64,000 nt of DNA from Leptospirales bacterium (GCA_013297885.1 JAAFIR010000031.1:1-64000), one strand, 5' to 3'. Numbered from the stretch's first letter, positions 7,819-17,063 are shown. Translations and numbers: made by a program. The notes: generated by a model from the letters alone, not told the origin.

Positions 7819-10427
7819 TTCATTTCTTTACTAAGTGCAAAAATTGATTTACCAGAATTTTTAAAAATGGCAATAGTTTTATAAAAATCTTCAGAAGAGT
7901 TAATTGGTTTAGATAAAATAACTGCTTGTTCAGTAATTTTATCAGATTCTATTCTCTCTATCAGAAAAATATTTCTAGTTCCTTTTCTAAAAAAGAAATC
8001 TACATAAAAATAAAAATCAATAACTGGATTATCTATAGCAAGTCTAGAAAATAAATTTCCATCTATTAAAATTGAGCTAGGTGTTGTTCTTAAATCCATT
8101 CTTCTCATTAATTTTTGAAAAATAATACTTGAGCTAGTTCTCCATTCATATCCTTCAAATATTGATTCGCGGTTATAAGAATTTTTTACATTCCAAATAT
8201 GAAGTCTTTCATCACTTGGAAAAAATTTGATTCCTTCAAAAAATTCTGTTCCAAAAAAATTTACTTCATTTGCTAATTGTTCTGAATTGGAATCATTTGC
8301 AATTGCAACTGAATTCAAGTTGGATTCTTGTTTTTTATGATTTCCTTTAGTAAAAGAATAAAACATTCTAATCTGAAGATTGGGATTATATTTTTTAAAT
8401 GCTAAATAGGAGTCTAGTCCAATTGGATTTAAAAAGATTTGAATTTGTGTAGATTTTTCATTTACGAAAGATAGAATTTTTTCATAATATGAACTGGTTC
8501 TATAATCTATTGAATTAAAAATATGTAAATTCCATTTTAATGGTTTGTTTTCATAGTGAATATAATAAATTTTTTCGTTAAAAGAAAATCCTGCTAGAAC
8601 AGGTTCTGTGGTTTCTTTAAAATTTCCAAGTTCAAATTTATCAGAATCATTTATTAATTTTATAGCTTCTTGTTCACGAATTCTTGAATAATCATTTTTA
8701 TAATACAAATTATCTGAAACAGGTCTCAAACCTCTATAATATTTGATTCGTCTGTTTACATCAGGAATTTGTAAAATTGTTTTATTGTACAACCCAATTG
8801 TTTTGGATTTCATTCTTTGGTAAGAATAAAGTGTTTCAAGAAGATTCGCATAATTTTTTGAGTTCACAAAATAATTTACAGAAAGCTTGTAAAAACTATC
8901 AGCATCAAATCTTGAATCAATATAATTTTTAACCATCAAAACTTCATCATTAGGCTCTTCCAATTTCATTGCATTCAAAAGATACTTTAAACCTGTCGAA
9001 TGATTTCCTCTTTCACCACCCATAATCCTAGCGAACAATGTTCCAGAATTTCTCATCCACTCAGAAGAAAAAACTGGATCTGAATCTCCAAGAATTCCAT
9101 AACTTTTTGTAAATTGGACAGTTGATTTTCTATATTTTTTTGTTAGAATATTGCAATAACCATTAAGTTCAGTTGCTGCATATTCAACTCTTTTAAAATT
9201 ATTACTTTGTGCGATATACAAAATATCTTCGGTCATTTTTTCAGCAACTTCTGGTTTTTCACTCATTATGATTTGAGCAATACGAAGGCGAATAAATAAA
9301 TTTTCTTCAGTTTGAGATTTTTCGGGATGAAGTTGATTTAATGCTTTAACAGCTTGAATAGCAGATTTAGTTTTCCAAATTGCAATTGCAATTAATTCTC
9401 TTGCTTGGTTTGGACTGAGACTATCTTGAAAAAAAGGATTTCGTTCTTCAGGATTCCAATTTTTAAAATTTAATTCTGAGTAATAATTTAAAGCTTGTTT
9501 ATGATCTTTTCTAAAACTAGAAATTGCTGCAAGTTTTAATAAAATAGAATTTCTATTAGAATTGGAAGATGGAGTTTTTTTCAAAACAAAATTCATTGTT
9601 TCTTCTGCTGCAAGTAAATCATCTGAAAGCATTTGGTAATAAGCTAATTTTTCATATACTGATGGAAACATAATTCCAGCAATTCGATGGGAATTAGAAA
9701 TATTTTTTTGAAAAAAACTAGCTTCATAAGCAAAACCGAAATGAGCTAATTTTGGAGAAATATCTGGGATGATTTTATCTAAGAAATAAATTTGTTGTAG
9801 TTCTGCTTCTTCAAAAAATGGAGCAAGAACTCTATCTAAGTTTAAATAATCTCTATGGAGGTAATCTGAATTATCTACCAATGTTTCCATTTGAACTTTT
9901 AATTTTAAAATTTTACAAATTTGAAAATAAGGTTTTAATTTTTGACAAGAAAGATTTTTAATTGATTCTTTTGTTTCATCATTAATAGATTTTTTTTTCA
10001 AATTTGATTTAAGAGTTTTTGCAAAAGTACTTAAAATGGAATTTTCTTCTTTAGAAATAATTTCATCTAATCTTAAAAGTGCATCTTGTTCTTGTTCTAA
10101 TTCAATTTTTTGAAGTACGATTAAAATTTGAACTAAAGATTCGTTTGATTTATCTTGTTTTAATGCTAAAATTAAATTTGAAAATGAGTCTTTATCATTT
10201 CTCAAAATAAAATATTCTGCTATATAAAAAGCATAACTAGAAATATTTTCAGAAGAAATTTTTGATGGAATAGAATTTGTTTTAAACTTTTCTCTAGAAT
10301 CAAAAACTGAAGAGCCATTGATGTATAGATAAGAAGAAGTAGAATATTGTTCCCATCCAAAACTTGGGGAAGAAAAAGCTTTTAAGGAAAGAAATAAATT
10401 GACTATTAAAAAAAAGAATTTAAACAC
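7815..10427 (-). CDS. Large exported helical-repeat protein of unknown function
   Basis: 870 residues. A signal peptide (residues 1-19, ending 'LKAFSS') is followed by about 450 residues of amphipathic helices resembling TPR/HEAT-type repeats ('EKLAYYQMLSDDLLAAEETM', 'HKQALNYYSEL'). The C-terminal 250 residues are strand-rich ('IYYIHYENKPLKWNLHIFNS', 'SSILIDGNLFSRLA') and vaguely recall the core of CHAT-like peptidase domains, but I see no convincing His-Cys pair. It lies between pepF and tmk with overlaps of 1 and 4 nt, so the three form one transcription unit. Function unknown; a periplasmic scaffold is a guess. Confidence 0.6.
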   Translation of the reverse strand: MFKFFFLIVNLFLSLKAFSSPSFGWEQYSTSSYLYINGSSVFDSREKFKTNSIPSKISSENISSYAFYIAEYFILRNDKDSFSNLILALKQDKSNESLVQILIVLQKIELEQEQDALLRLDEIISKEENSILSTFAKTLKSNLKKKSINDETKESIKNLSCQKLKPYFQICKILKLKVQMETLVDNSDYLHRDYLNLDRVLAPFFEEAELQQIYFLDKIIPDISPKLAHFGFAYEASFFQKNISNSHRIAGIMFPSVYEKLAYYQMLSDDLLAAEETMNFVLKKTPSSNSNRNSILLKLAAISSFRKDHKQALNYYSELNFKNWNPEERNPFFQDSLSPNQARELIAIAIWKTKSAIQAVKALNQLHPEKSQTEENLFIRLRIAQIIMSEKPEVAEKMTEDILYIAQSNNFKRVEYAATELNGYCNILTKKYRKSTVQFTKSYGILGDSDPVFSSEWMRNSGTLFARIMGGERGNHSTGLKYLLNAMKLEEPNDEVLMVKNYIDSRFDADSFYKLSVNYFVNSKNYANLLETLYSYQRMKSKTIGLYNKTILQIPDVNRRIKYYRGLRPVSDNLYYKNDYSRIREQEAIKLINDSDKFELGNFKETTEPVLAGFSFNEKIYYIHYENKPLKWNLHIFNSIDYRTSSYYEKILSFVNEKSTQIQIFLNPIGLDSYLAFKKYNPNLQIRMFYSFTKGNHKKQESNLNSVAIANDSNSEQLANEVNFFGTEFFEGIKFFPSDERLHIWNVKNSYNRESIFEGYEWRTSSSIIFQKLMRRMDLRTTPSSILIDGNLFSRLAIDNPVIDFYFYVDFFFRKGTRNIFLIERIESDKITEQAVILSKPINSSEDFYKTIAIFKNSGKSIFALSKEMK

Positions 10428-12127
10428 TATAACTCTTTTTTGATCAAGTCCACCAATTCCTGCAAACTTTTTTTATCCATAGAAAATTGAATATTGCATG
10501 CTTCAAAAAGTTTTGGTAAACCAACAGAACCACCAAGGGAAAGAGCGGATAAATAATCTTGAATAGCTTTTTTTTCATCCAGTAAACTATTTTTCCAAAC
10601 CATCAATGCACCTAATTGTGCAATTCCATATTCTATATAATAAAATGGTGAAGTATAAACATGAGGATATTGCCAACGAGTTTCTAAAATTTCATCTAAT
10701 CCTGTCATATCCAAATAAGGTTGAAATCTTGCATTTAGTTCTCGCCATTTTTTTCCTCGAGCTACTCGATCATTTTCTTTTGTTGTATAGACCCAATGTT
10801 GAAAAGAATCAATCATTGACATAAATGGAAAAAATTCAATTATCTTAACAAGTTGTTCTTTTTTAACTCTTTGCACATCATCTTTTTTATAAACATAATG
10901 AAAATATTTTCTTCCAAGTAATTCCATAGACATAGATGCTACTTCGGCAAATTCTAATGGTGAAGAACGATAAGATTTTAAAACTTGTTCTCTTGCTTGA
11001 AATGAATGAAACGAGTGGCCAGCTTCATGAAGCAATGTATCCACATCTCGTTTAGAGCCAACAGCATTCATAAAAATATAGGGAACACGTTTTTCAGATA
11101 AATCAGTCATATACCCACCAGGAGCTTTTCCTTCACGACTATATAAATCAAGCAATTGATTTTGTTTCATGTAACGGAAATATTCACCAATGAGATCGTT
11201 CATGTTTAAAAAAATATTTTCAACTTTATCCACTAAGTCAGCTTCTGTTTCAAATGCTTTTATAATTCCACCTTTTTCAGGATCTACATACAAATCCCAA
11301 GGTCTCAATGAATCAATTCCTAGTTTTTTACATTTCTCTTTGTTCCATTCAACTAAAAGTGGAACAATAGTTTCCTCGATAGCATCATGAAGTTTCATAC
11401 AATCTTCAGCAGTATAATCAAATCTACCTTTCATTACAAAAGCATAATCGCGATAATTTTTAAAACCTGCATTTGTAGCAATTGAAGTTCTAACTTTTAG
11501 CATTTCATCGTAAAGGTCTTCTAATTTTTCTTTATCTTTTAAATGTTCTCCAACACGAATACGGTAGGTATTTTCTCTAATTTCACGATTTTCATTTTCT
11601 TGAAAAACTGCTAACTGTTGTACTGTATATTTTTTTCCTTCATACTCACACATCCATGAACCAGTAATTTTTTGGTATGTTTGAGAAAGTTTTGCGTCTT
11701 CAGTAAATAAAGCTGTGTTCTCTTCTCTAAAAATTTCTTTTTCAGATTTAGTTCGTTTTATAAATAGTTCAAAATAATTTTTATCAATTTCATGAATAAA
11801 TTTTGAAGATAAAAATTTTTCTTTTATAAGATTTTCATATTTATCACAAATCGGATAAATATTTTCCACAAGATGCAAATATGTTTTTTCGTATTCAGGA
11901 TTTTTTGTGTCAACTGTCATATCAACATATGCAATTGCTCCAGCCTCATCAATAATAGTACCTAGTTCAGACCAATGATTTAAAAAATTTTCCATTTCAT
12001 ATTTGGAAGAGATTGAGCTAGTTAAAATTGTTTTGTATGCTTGTTCTAAAATTTCAGCATTACGTGGATTAAATTCACCAGATAAAAATTTTCTTTCGTA
12101 AACTTTATGGATTGGACTTAATTGCAT
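10427..12127 (-). CDS. pepF: M3-family oligoendopeptidase F-like metallopeptidase
   Basis: 566 residues, typical for bacterial M3B enzymes. The zinc motif 'HEAGH' lies near residues 366-370 inside 'DTLLHEAGHSFHSFQ', and the downstream Glu is in 'PLEFAEVASMSMELL' as in PepF. C-terminal 'YPHVYTSPFYYIEYGIAQLG' is the substrate-binding Tyr-rich loop of the family. There is no signal peptide; it is a cytosolic enzyme that degrades short peptides. It overlaps the downstream repeat protein by 1 nt and is 3 nt from the upstream gene at 12131, so the block transcribes together. Confidence 0.88.
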   Translation of the reverse strand: MQLSPIHKVYERKFLSGEFNPRNAEILEQAYKTILTSSISSKYEMENFLNHWSELGTIIDEAGAIAYVDMTVDTKNPEYEKTYLHLVENIYPICDKYENLIKEKFLSSKFIHEIDKNYFELFIKRTKSEKEIFREENTALFTEDAKLSQTYQKITGSWMCEYEGKKYTVQQLAVFQENENREIRENTYRIRVGEHLKDKEKLEDLYDEMLKVRTSIATNAGFKNYRDYAFVMKGRFDYTAEDCMKLHDAIEETIVPLLVEWNKEKCKKLGIDSLRPWDLYVDPEKGGIIKAFETEADLVDKVENIFLNMNDLIGEYFRYMKQNQLLDLYSREGKAPGGYMTDLSEKRVPYIFMNAVGSKRDVDTLLHEAGHSFHSFQAREQVLKSYRSSPLEFAEVASMSMELLGRKYFHYVYKKDDVQRVKKEQLVKIIEFFPFMSMIDSFQHWVYTTKENDRVARGKKWRELNARFQPYLDMTGLDEILETRWQYPHVYTSPFYYIEYGIAQLGALMVWKNSLLDEKKAIQDYLSALSLGGSVGLPKLFEACNIQFSMDKKSLQELVDLIKKEL

Positions 12128-12130
12128 AAA

Positions 12131-12769
12131 TTAACCTACCAATTGAATATCTATTTTTTCAGATTCCTCCTTTGAACTTAAATTATGAAATCTGAATTGA
12201 AGAAGTTCTGAAATATGAGCAACATAATAATAATCATTTTTATATGTTTTTGCAATTTCAAAAAGATTTTTTTCTTCTTCAATTTCCAATTTTCTTTCCA
12301 TTGCCAAATTGAATAGTGTTAAAAAACCAATCGCTGATTGTGCTTTATTTTTTGAATTCAAATAATGAAAAAATTCTTTTACATCAATTAAATTAAAACT
12401 TGGAAATAAAGTTGAAATAAGTTCAATTGCACCTGAGGGTGTGTCCTCTTTGCAATTCTGAATAAACCATTTTGCTAGTGAATAGGCTTTAATATTATTG
12501 ATGTCAATTAAAATATAAAAAATCCCCACAGATAAATTAGATTTTGTGTTCCAGAGATTTGAATCTTGAACAAGGTCATGAATAAGTTCTTTAAAGAAAA
12601 ACCAAATTGCTTTTTCATCACTGAGGGCTTTTTCTTTCCATGATTCCAAAAGAGCTTGAAATTCATAATGACCTTCAATATCTTCAAGCTCTTTAAAATA
12701 ATTTTGAATTTCTTTATCTTCTCTATTCATAACTTTATCTTCTGAACGTTTATAAATTATTCTACTCAA
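12131..12769 (-). CDS. Conserved-looking helical protein, function unknown
   Basis: 212 residues, acidic, without signal peptide or membrane segments. Mostly helical ('NYFKELEDIEGHYEFQALLE', 'ALSDEKAIWFFFKELIHDLV'). A second in-frame ATG at residue 14 (MNREDKE) may be the real start. First gene of the minus-strand unit running through pepF and the 870-residue protein to tmk; the gap to pepF is 3 nt. No recognised motif. Confidence 0.55.
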   Translation of the reverse strand: MSRIIYKRSEDKVMNREDKEIQNYFKELEDIEGHYEFQALLESWKEKALSDEKAIWFFFKELIHDLVQDSNLWNTKSNLSVGIFYILIDINNIKAYSLAKWFIQNCKEDTPSGAIELISTLFPSFNLIDVKEFFHYLNSKNKAQSAIGFLTLFNLAMERKLEIEEEKNLFEIAKTYKNDYYYVAHISELLQFRFHNLSSKEESEKIDIQLVG

Positions 12770-12807
12770 AAGTAAAGTACAATTTGGTTAATTGTTGTAG
12801 GGAGTTT

Positions 12808-12857
12808 CCCTTTAAATAGCAACCTGAGTTTTAAAACTCGGGTTGCTATTTGAAGGG
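12808..12857. repeat. Long near-perfect intergenic hairpin
   Basis: AAATAGCAACCTGAGTT (12814-12830) pairs with AACTCGGGTTGCTATTT in the second half (to 12851), flanked by CCCTT/GAAGGG. The GGTCGTGCT that follows resembles the B block of the structured element read backwards, so this may be a decayed minus-strand copy. A further small hairpin (ATGCCGCC/GGCAGCAT) lies at about 12877-12895. It is upstream of the minus-strand gene that starts at 12769. Confidence 0.45.
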
Positions 12858-12895
12858 TCGTGCTGAAAAAAGCTAGATGCCGCCTCTGGGCAGCA

Positions 12896-13128
12896 TTCTC
12901 TTCGAGACTTTTTTCATCTCTAACTATAGTGTTGAAAAAAAATTTTTGTGAAATTAAAAAAAACTCATTATTGCCATCGAATATTCCATTGAAAAAATTG
13001 AAACTTGGTTACTATCGTCAAACGATAGCATTGCATTAGAGACTTTACTTCCTCTCCCCATACTTTTTCAAAAGTTTTTTTAAGTATTAAGAATTATTTT
13101 TGAATATATAGAAGCTTTTCAATGCTAT
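12896..13128. other. Gene-free A+T-rich gap
   Basis: No open reading frame or RNA recognised. One short hairpin (CTATCGT/ACGATAG, about 13012-13028) is the only structure noticed. Confidence 0.35.
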
Positions 13129-13281
13129 GCGAAAGGGATTGAAGCAGAAGTCAAAAAAATTTGAATAAATTTTTTTGACAGAACGGAAAGCCCGTTTTTT
13201 TTTGTGGACGTAGAAAAACTTTTTAGCTGTTTTATTGGATACTAAAATTTATATCTACGTCCTTACAAAAAAAATTCGCCC
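13129..13281 (+). repeat. Structured intergenic element, copy 2
   Basis: Block A GCGAAAGGGATTGAAGC (13129-13145); hairpin 1 TCAAAAAAATTT (13151-13162) with AAATTTTTTTGA (13168-13179); block B ACGGAAAGCCCG plus T-run (13183-13203); hairpin 2 GGACGTAGA (13206-13214) with TCTACGTCC (13254-13262); block C TTCGCC (13275-13280). GCGAA (13129-13133) pairs with TTCGC (13275-13279), and GGG (13135-13137) with CCC (13191-13193). It ends 6 nt from the stop codon of the minus-strand aldehyde dehydrogenase gene. Confidence 0.8.
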
Positions 13282-13286
13282 GTAAA

Positions 13287-14732
13287 CTAAATCCCACCCA
13301 TACACAGATATTTTATATTACAATAATCATCAATTCCATACTTGGAACCTTCTCTTCCCATTCCAGATTGTTTTATTCCACCAAAAGGAATTTGTTCTGA
13401 GGAAATAATTCCTTCGTTGATTCCAACCATACCTGCTTCGATTGCTTCTGCAACTTTCCAAATTCTAGAAATATCTTTTGTATAAAAATAAGAAGCTAAA
13501 CCAAATGGTGTACTATTTGCAAGATGAATTGCTTCTTCATCAGTTTGAAAAGTTTGTATTCCAGAAACAGGACCAAATGTTTCTTCATGAGAAAATTTCA
13601 TTTTTTCATTTGTGTTAATTAAAATTGTTGGTTCAAAAAAAGTTTTTCCGAGTGAATGTCTTTTTCCACCACAAATTAATTTTGCTCCTTTTTCGATTGC
13701 ATCTGAAATATGTTCTTCCACTTTTAAAACTGCTTGTTCTGAAATTAAAGGACCTTGAGTTACACCTTCTTCAAAACCATTCCCAAGTTTTAAATTTAAA
13801 ACTTGTTCTTTTAGTTTAGAATAAAATTCTTCTGCTATTTTTTCTTGAACATAAAAACGATTTACACAAACACAAGTTTGTCCTGCGTTACGATATTTGG
13901 ATAACATGGCACCTTTTACAGCTGCATCAATATCTGCATCCTCAAAAACGATAAACGGTGCATTTCCACCAAGTTCTAAACTTAATTTTTTAATTGTGCT
14001 GGATGATTGTTGCATGAGTATTGAACCAGTTTTTGTAGATCCAGTAAAACTGATTTTTTTTACAATTGGATTTTCTGTTAGCTCTTTTCCAATTGCAATA
14101 AAATCTCCCATCACTAAATTCCACACACCTGATGGAAGTCCTGCTCTTTCTGCGAGAACATATAATGCAAGTGCAGTGAATGGAGTTAACTCAGCTGGCT
14201 TTGATACAACTGTGCAACCCACAGCAAAAGCAGGAGCAACTTTTCTAGCTAGCATTGCTGCTGGAAAATTCCAAGGTGTAATTGTTCCAACAACACCAAT
14301 CGGTTCTTTTAAAACTAAAATTCTAGTGTCTTGTCTATGAGAAGGAATCACATCTCCATAAACCCTTTTTGCTTCTTCGCTAAACCATTCGATATAAGAA
14401 GCGGCATATAAAACTTCCCCTTTTGCTTCAGCGAATGGTTTTCCTTGTTCAGTTGTGATGATGGTTGCAAGATCATCCTGATTTTCTAAAACAAGCTTAT
14501 GCCAGTTTTTTAAAATTGTTGAACGCTCTTTTGCTGTAATTTTTTTCCAAGAAGGAAAAGCTGAATTCGCGGATTCAATTGCTTTTTTAGTTTCTGCTTG
14601 ACCAAGATTGGGAATAGAGCCAACTTTTTCTAATGTAGCTTTATTGATTACATCAATCTTTTTTGCAGAGTCAATTCTTTCAGAATGAATAATTGCTTTT
14701 TCAAGTAATAAGGAAGAGTCCTTCAACTTCAT
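13287..14732 (-). CDS. gabD: NAD(P)-dependent succinate-semialdehyde dehydrogenase
   Basis: 481 residues, standard aldehyde dehydrogenase length. Visible motifs: 'TPWNFPAAML' (active-site Asn), cofactor-binding 'FTGSTKTGS', 'SLELGGNAPF' (general-base Glu) and 'NAGQTCVCVNR' (catalytic Cys). The C terminus 'EGSKYGIDDYCNIKYLCMGG' matches the GabD-type succinate-semialdehyde dehydrogenases better than other branches. It oxidises succinate semialdehyde to succinate. No GABA transaminase is adjacent, so the pathway is not set by context. The gene stands alone: a structured repeat follows and a 540-nt gap precedes it. Confidence 0.85.
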   Translation of the reverse strand: MKLKDSSLLLEKAIIHSERIDSAKKIDVINKATLEKVGSIPNLGQAETKKAIESANSAFPSWKKITAKERSTILKNWHKLVLENQDDLATIITTEQGKPFAEAKGEVLYAASYIEWFSEEAKRVYGDVIPSHRQDTRILVLKEPIGVVGTITPWNFPAAMLARKVAPAFAVGCTVVSKPAELTPFTALALYVLAERAGLPSGVWNLVMGDFIAIGKELTENPIVKKISFTGSTKTGSILMQQSSSTIKKLSLELGGNAPFIVFEDADIDAAVKGAMLSKYRNAGQTCVCVNRFYVQEKIAEEFYSKLKEQVLNLKLGNGFEEGVTQGPLISEQAVLKVEEHISDAIEKGAKLICGGKRHSLGKTFFEPTILINTNEKMKFSHEETFGPVSGIQTFQTDEEAIHLANSTPFGLASYFYTKDISRIWKVAEAIEAGMVGINEGIISSEQIPFGGIKQSGMGREGSKYGIDDYCNIKYLCMGGI

Positions 14733-15092
14733 ACAAAAATCTCCCTATTTTATAAATTAAAATATATATTTTTGTCTAATTAGTTTGTTTGAATGTCAAA
14801 TATTTTTTTAACTAATTTTATAAGTTTATATTCTCTCAACAAATTTAAAAGGTAAATTTTAGCTCATGTAGCCTTAAACATTTTTACGAATTATACAAAT
14901 GTTGCTTTTGGTGTGGAAGTAGATTTTCCAAAAATAAATTTAAGAAATTAGATCAAACATTCAGTATAGTTAAATTTATTAAAAAAAATGCGGGTTGATG
15001 AGGCATCCCAAATATAAATTTTACTTTTTTTCACATATTTTTTTTACAAACTAAACTTACATAATAAGTTTATAATAAATTCTAAATTTAGA
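14733..15092. other. Gene-free A+T-rich gap upstream of gabD
   Basis: No convincing gene on either strand. It should hold the gabD promoter (minus strand), but no clear boxes were identified. Confidence 0.35.
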
Positions 15093-15267
15093 GTTGATAA
15101 AAAAAACCTGTGACAAAAATTTAGCAAATTTTTTTGAGTTTGCGTTTTTGGAACAAATTTTTTTTAACAGCCTTAATTCTTATTTAACTTTTCAAAATTT
15201 TTTCATTTTAACAATTTGATTCATGTTCAGATTTAGAATCGAGCTTAGCGAGATTCTAAATCTGAAC
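15093..15267. repeat. Two-part composite repeat, copy 1
   Basis: Part one (15093-15172) contains AAAAATTTAGCAAATTT, TTTGCGTTTTTGGA and an AACAGCC end, with partly complementary outer arms. Part two is a perfect 16-bp palindrome, arms 15225-15240 (GTTCAGATTTAGAATC) and 15252-15267. The same two parts in the same order recur at 42843-43025. The palindrome begins 8 nt past the ssb stop (minus strand) but has no T-run, so it is not a clean terminator. Confidence 0.65.
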
Positions 15268-15274
15268 AATGTAA

Positions 15275-15679
15275 CTATGCTGCTTTTCTTTCTTGCTCTT
15301 TTTCTTTGTTTGCTGCTTTTTCAGGGATGCTATCAAATCTTACAGTAGTTGCAATGACCTTCCATTTGCTTCTACCTGTTCCATCTGATGATTTCCAACG
15401 ATCTTGTTTTAGGTTTCCTAAAATTGTAACTTTTTTTCCTTTTTTTAAATACTCAGCACAATTTTCAGCTGCTCTGTCCCAAACTTCTACATCAAGATAG
15501 GAAACATCGTGATTTCCTTTTTCATCTTCTTTGTAATCGTGATTGATCGCAACACTAAATGTTGAAACTTTTTTTCCAGAATTAATCGTTTTTAATTCTG
15601 GATCAGTTGTTAAGTTTCCATCTATCACTGCATAAGCGATATTTTTTTGAGTGAATTGTTTTACCATATTCATAATCAT
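15275..15679 (-). CDS. ssb: Single-stranded DNA-binding protein
   Basis: 134 residues with the SSB OB-fold: 'YAVIDGNLTTDPELKTINSG' start, 'VSTFSVAINHDY', 'SYLDVEVWDRAAENCAEYLK', then 'KKVTILGNLKQDRWKSSDG'. The tail is short and ends 'KEQERKAA', without the acidic 'DDDIPF' tip through which most SSBs recruit partners. Start codons at residues 1, 3 and 5 (MIMNMVKQ) are all possible. Short tails occur in some spirochaete and accessory SSBs. Whether this is the sole SSB cannot be seen from this window. Confidence 0.88.
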   Translation of the reverse strand: MIMNMVKQFTQKNIAYAVIDGNLTTDPELKTINSGKKVSTFSVAINHDYKEDEKGNHDVSYLDVEVWDRAAENCAEYLKKGKKVTILGNLKQDRWKSSDGTGRSKWKVIATTVRFDSIPEKAANKEKEQERKAA

Positions 15680-15843
15680 TATTCTCCTAAGCCATTTTTC
15701 GGGCTTAACTTATATATAGATGATTTTTCATTTTCATCTAATATTTTTTTTGGAATAGTATGAGATTTTGTTAAACTTTTACAAATTGTGATACTTATTG
15801 AAATGATTTTAATTAAGAACAAAAATTTTTTCAATAAAATCTT

Positions 15844-15989
15844 GGGCGAATTTTTTTGGAGAGAAAATTGATGAAGCTTCTCTCCGAAAAAAAACACGCT
15901 CTCCTCTCTTGTCAACTTTTTGTTCACAAATCAGTTTTCAAAATTTTTTTAATTCACAAAAAGTTGACATCGAGTCGATCGTTTTCGCA
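15844..15989 (-). repeat. Structured intergenic element, copy 3
   Basis: Minus-strand copy. Block C is the complement of GCGAA (15846-15850); hairpin 2 is GGAGAGAA (15858-15865) with TTCTCTCC (15878-15885); hairpin 1 is a perfect 14-bp stem (15910-15923 with 15956-15969); block A is the complement of 15971-15988. On the minus strand the A-B triplet is ACG (15980-15982) with CGT (15896-15898), replacing GGG/CCC seen elsewhere. A short open frame across this repeat (15679-15927, minus) is judged non-coding. Confidence 0.7.
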
Positions 15990-16017
15990 GATCACATAGT
16001 GAAATTTTTCAAAACTA

Positions 16018-16127
16018 GCGAAAGAGATTGCAGCGTTTCCCACCATCATTTTGGTGGGAAGTAGCAGAAAGCTCGGTTTTTTTTGTAGAGCGGTTTTAGG
16101 AAACTGCTCTACAAAAAAAATTCGCCC
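16018..16127 (+). repeat. Structured intergenic element, copy 4
   Basis: Block A GCGAAAGAGATTGCAGCG (16018-16035); hairpin 1 TTCCCACC (16037-16044) with GGTGGGAA (16053-16060); block B AGCAGAAAGCTCGG (16063-16076) plus T-run; hairpin 2 GTAGAGC (16085-16091) with GCTCTAC (16106-16112), extended by the T-run and A-run; block C TTCGCCC (16121-16127). The A-B triplet is GAG (16024-16026) with CTC (16072-16074). It is head to head with copy 3, 28 nt apart. Confidence 0.8.
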
Positions 16128-16165
16128 AAAAATTTATTTTAAATATTTTATAAAAAAAATTAAAA

Positions 16166-16969
16166 TTACTTTATATTCACAAATGGTAATGAATTATTTC
16201 CGAGCATGTATTGTGGAAGTTTACCGTCCCATTTATCTATTGCATTTAATTGAATCATTAGAGGTGAAACAGAAATATTTTTGAGACGTAGAGTTTCTGC
16301 TTCTGCTCTAGCTGTAGCAATTTGTTGTTCAGCTTCAATTTTAATTCTTTGTAAATCTCTTTCTGCTTTAAGTGCTAATTGTTCAGCTTCTTGTTTTGAT
16401 TCAATCGCTTTTGCAAATGTTGCTGAAAACTGAAAATCTTTAATTGAAAAATCATCAATGATTAAATTGTATTTTGCTAGTCTAGCTTCAATTCCTGATT
16501 TCATGTTTAAGCTAACTTGTTCACGAAGAGTTATTAATTCTGCTGCAGTGTATTTTGCTGTAACACCTTTTAATACTTCTTGAATTGCAGGATCAATAAT
16601 TACATGTTCATAATTGAGTCCAACATTTTTGTAAAGCTCATTTACTGCTTCTGGTTTGAGATGATAGTTTAAAGCAATTACAGTTGATATGTTTTGCAAA
16701 TCTTTTGAAGCTGCCTCTGCTTTGGTTTCGTTTTTTAAAACTCTAACATCAACTTCAATCACTGTTTGCACTAAAGGTATTCTAAAGTGAACACCTTCAT
16801 CCATAACTTTTTCTGAGACAGCACCTAAGTTTAGAACAATACCTTTGTGACCTGGACTAACAATAATACAAGGATTCACAATAAGCACTATAACTAATAG
16901 GGCAATACCTAAACCTATTTTAACAAAATTAGATTTATTTGTTTCTGAATTAAAAACTGAATTTGGCAT
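16166..16969 (-). CDS. Prohibitin-like SPFH/Band 7 membrane protein
   Basis: 267 residues. One membrane segment (about 17-37) is followed by an SPFH domain: 'PGHKGIVLNLGAVSEKVMDEG', 'HFRIPLVQTVIEVDVRV', 'YTAAELITLREQVS'. A Glu/Ala/Lys-rich coiled coil (about 185-230, 'QEAEQLALKAERDLQRIKIE') precedes the short C-terminal tail. It matches the prohibitin branch (PHB1-like), which forms ring oligomers and often restrains the FtsH protease. The domain faces the periplasm or cytoplasm depending on topology, which the sequence does not settle. It is monocistronic between structured repeats and the divergent DUF455 gene (94-nt gap). Confidence 0.85.
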   Translation of the reverse strand: MPNSVFNSETNKSNFVKIGLGIALLVIVLIVNPCIIVSPGHKGIVLNLGAVSEKVMDEGVHFRIPLVQTVIEVDVRVLKNETKAEAASKDLQNISTVIALNYHLKPEAVNELYKNVGLNYEHVIIDPAIQEVLKGVTAKYTAAELITLREQVSLNMKSGIEARLAKYNLIIDDFSIKDFQFSATFAKAIESKQEAEQLALKAERDLQRIKIEAEQQIATARAEAETLRLKNISVSPLMIQLNAIDKWDGKLPQYMLGNNSLPFVNIK

Positions 16970-17063
16970 ATAAAACTCCTAATATAAACTTTTTTTAATA
17001 TTCATATTATATACTGTCAAGAAAAGAATTTACTAGAAAGTCTTTTATAAAACTATTTTTTTT

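Noticed and set aside
15225-15267. Intrinsic terminator for ssb
   Set aside because: The palindrome is strong but no T-run follows in the ssb direction, and the same palindrome occurs away from gene ends at 42985.
15679-15927. Open frame of 82 codons on the minus strand
   Set aside because: It runs through structured element copy 3 and its residues simply translate block C; no protein-like composition or ribosome-binding site.
16051-16284. Open frame of 77 codons on the plus strand
   Set aside because: Spans block B/C of an element and the antisense of the prohibitin-like gene.
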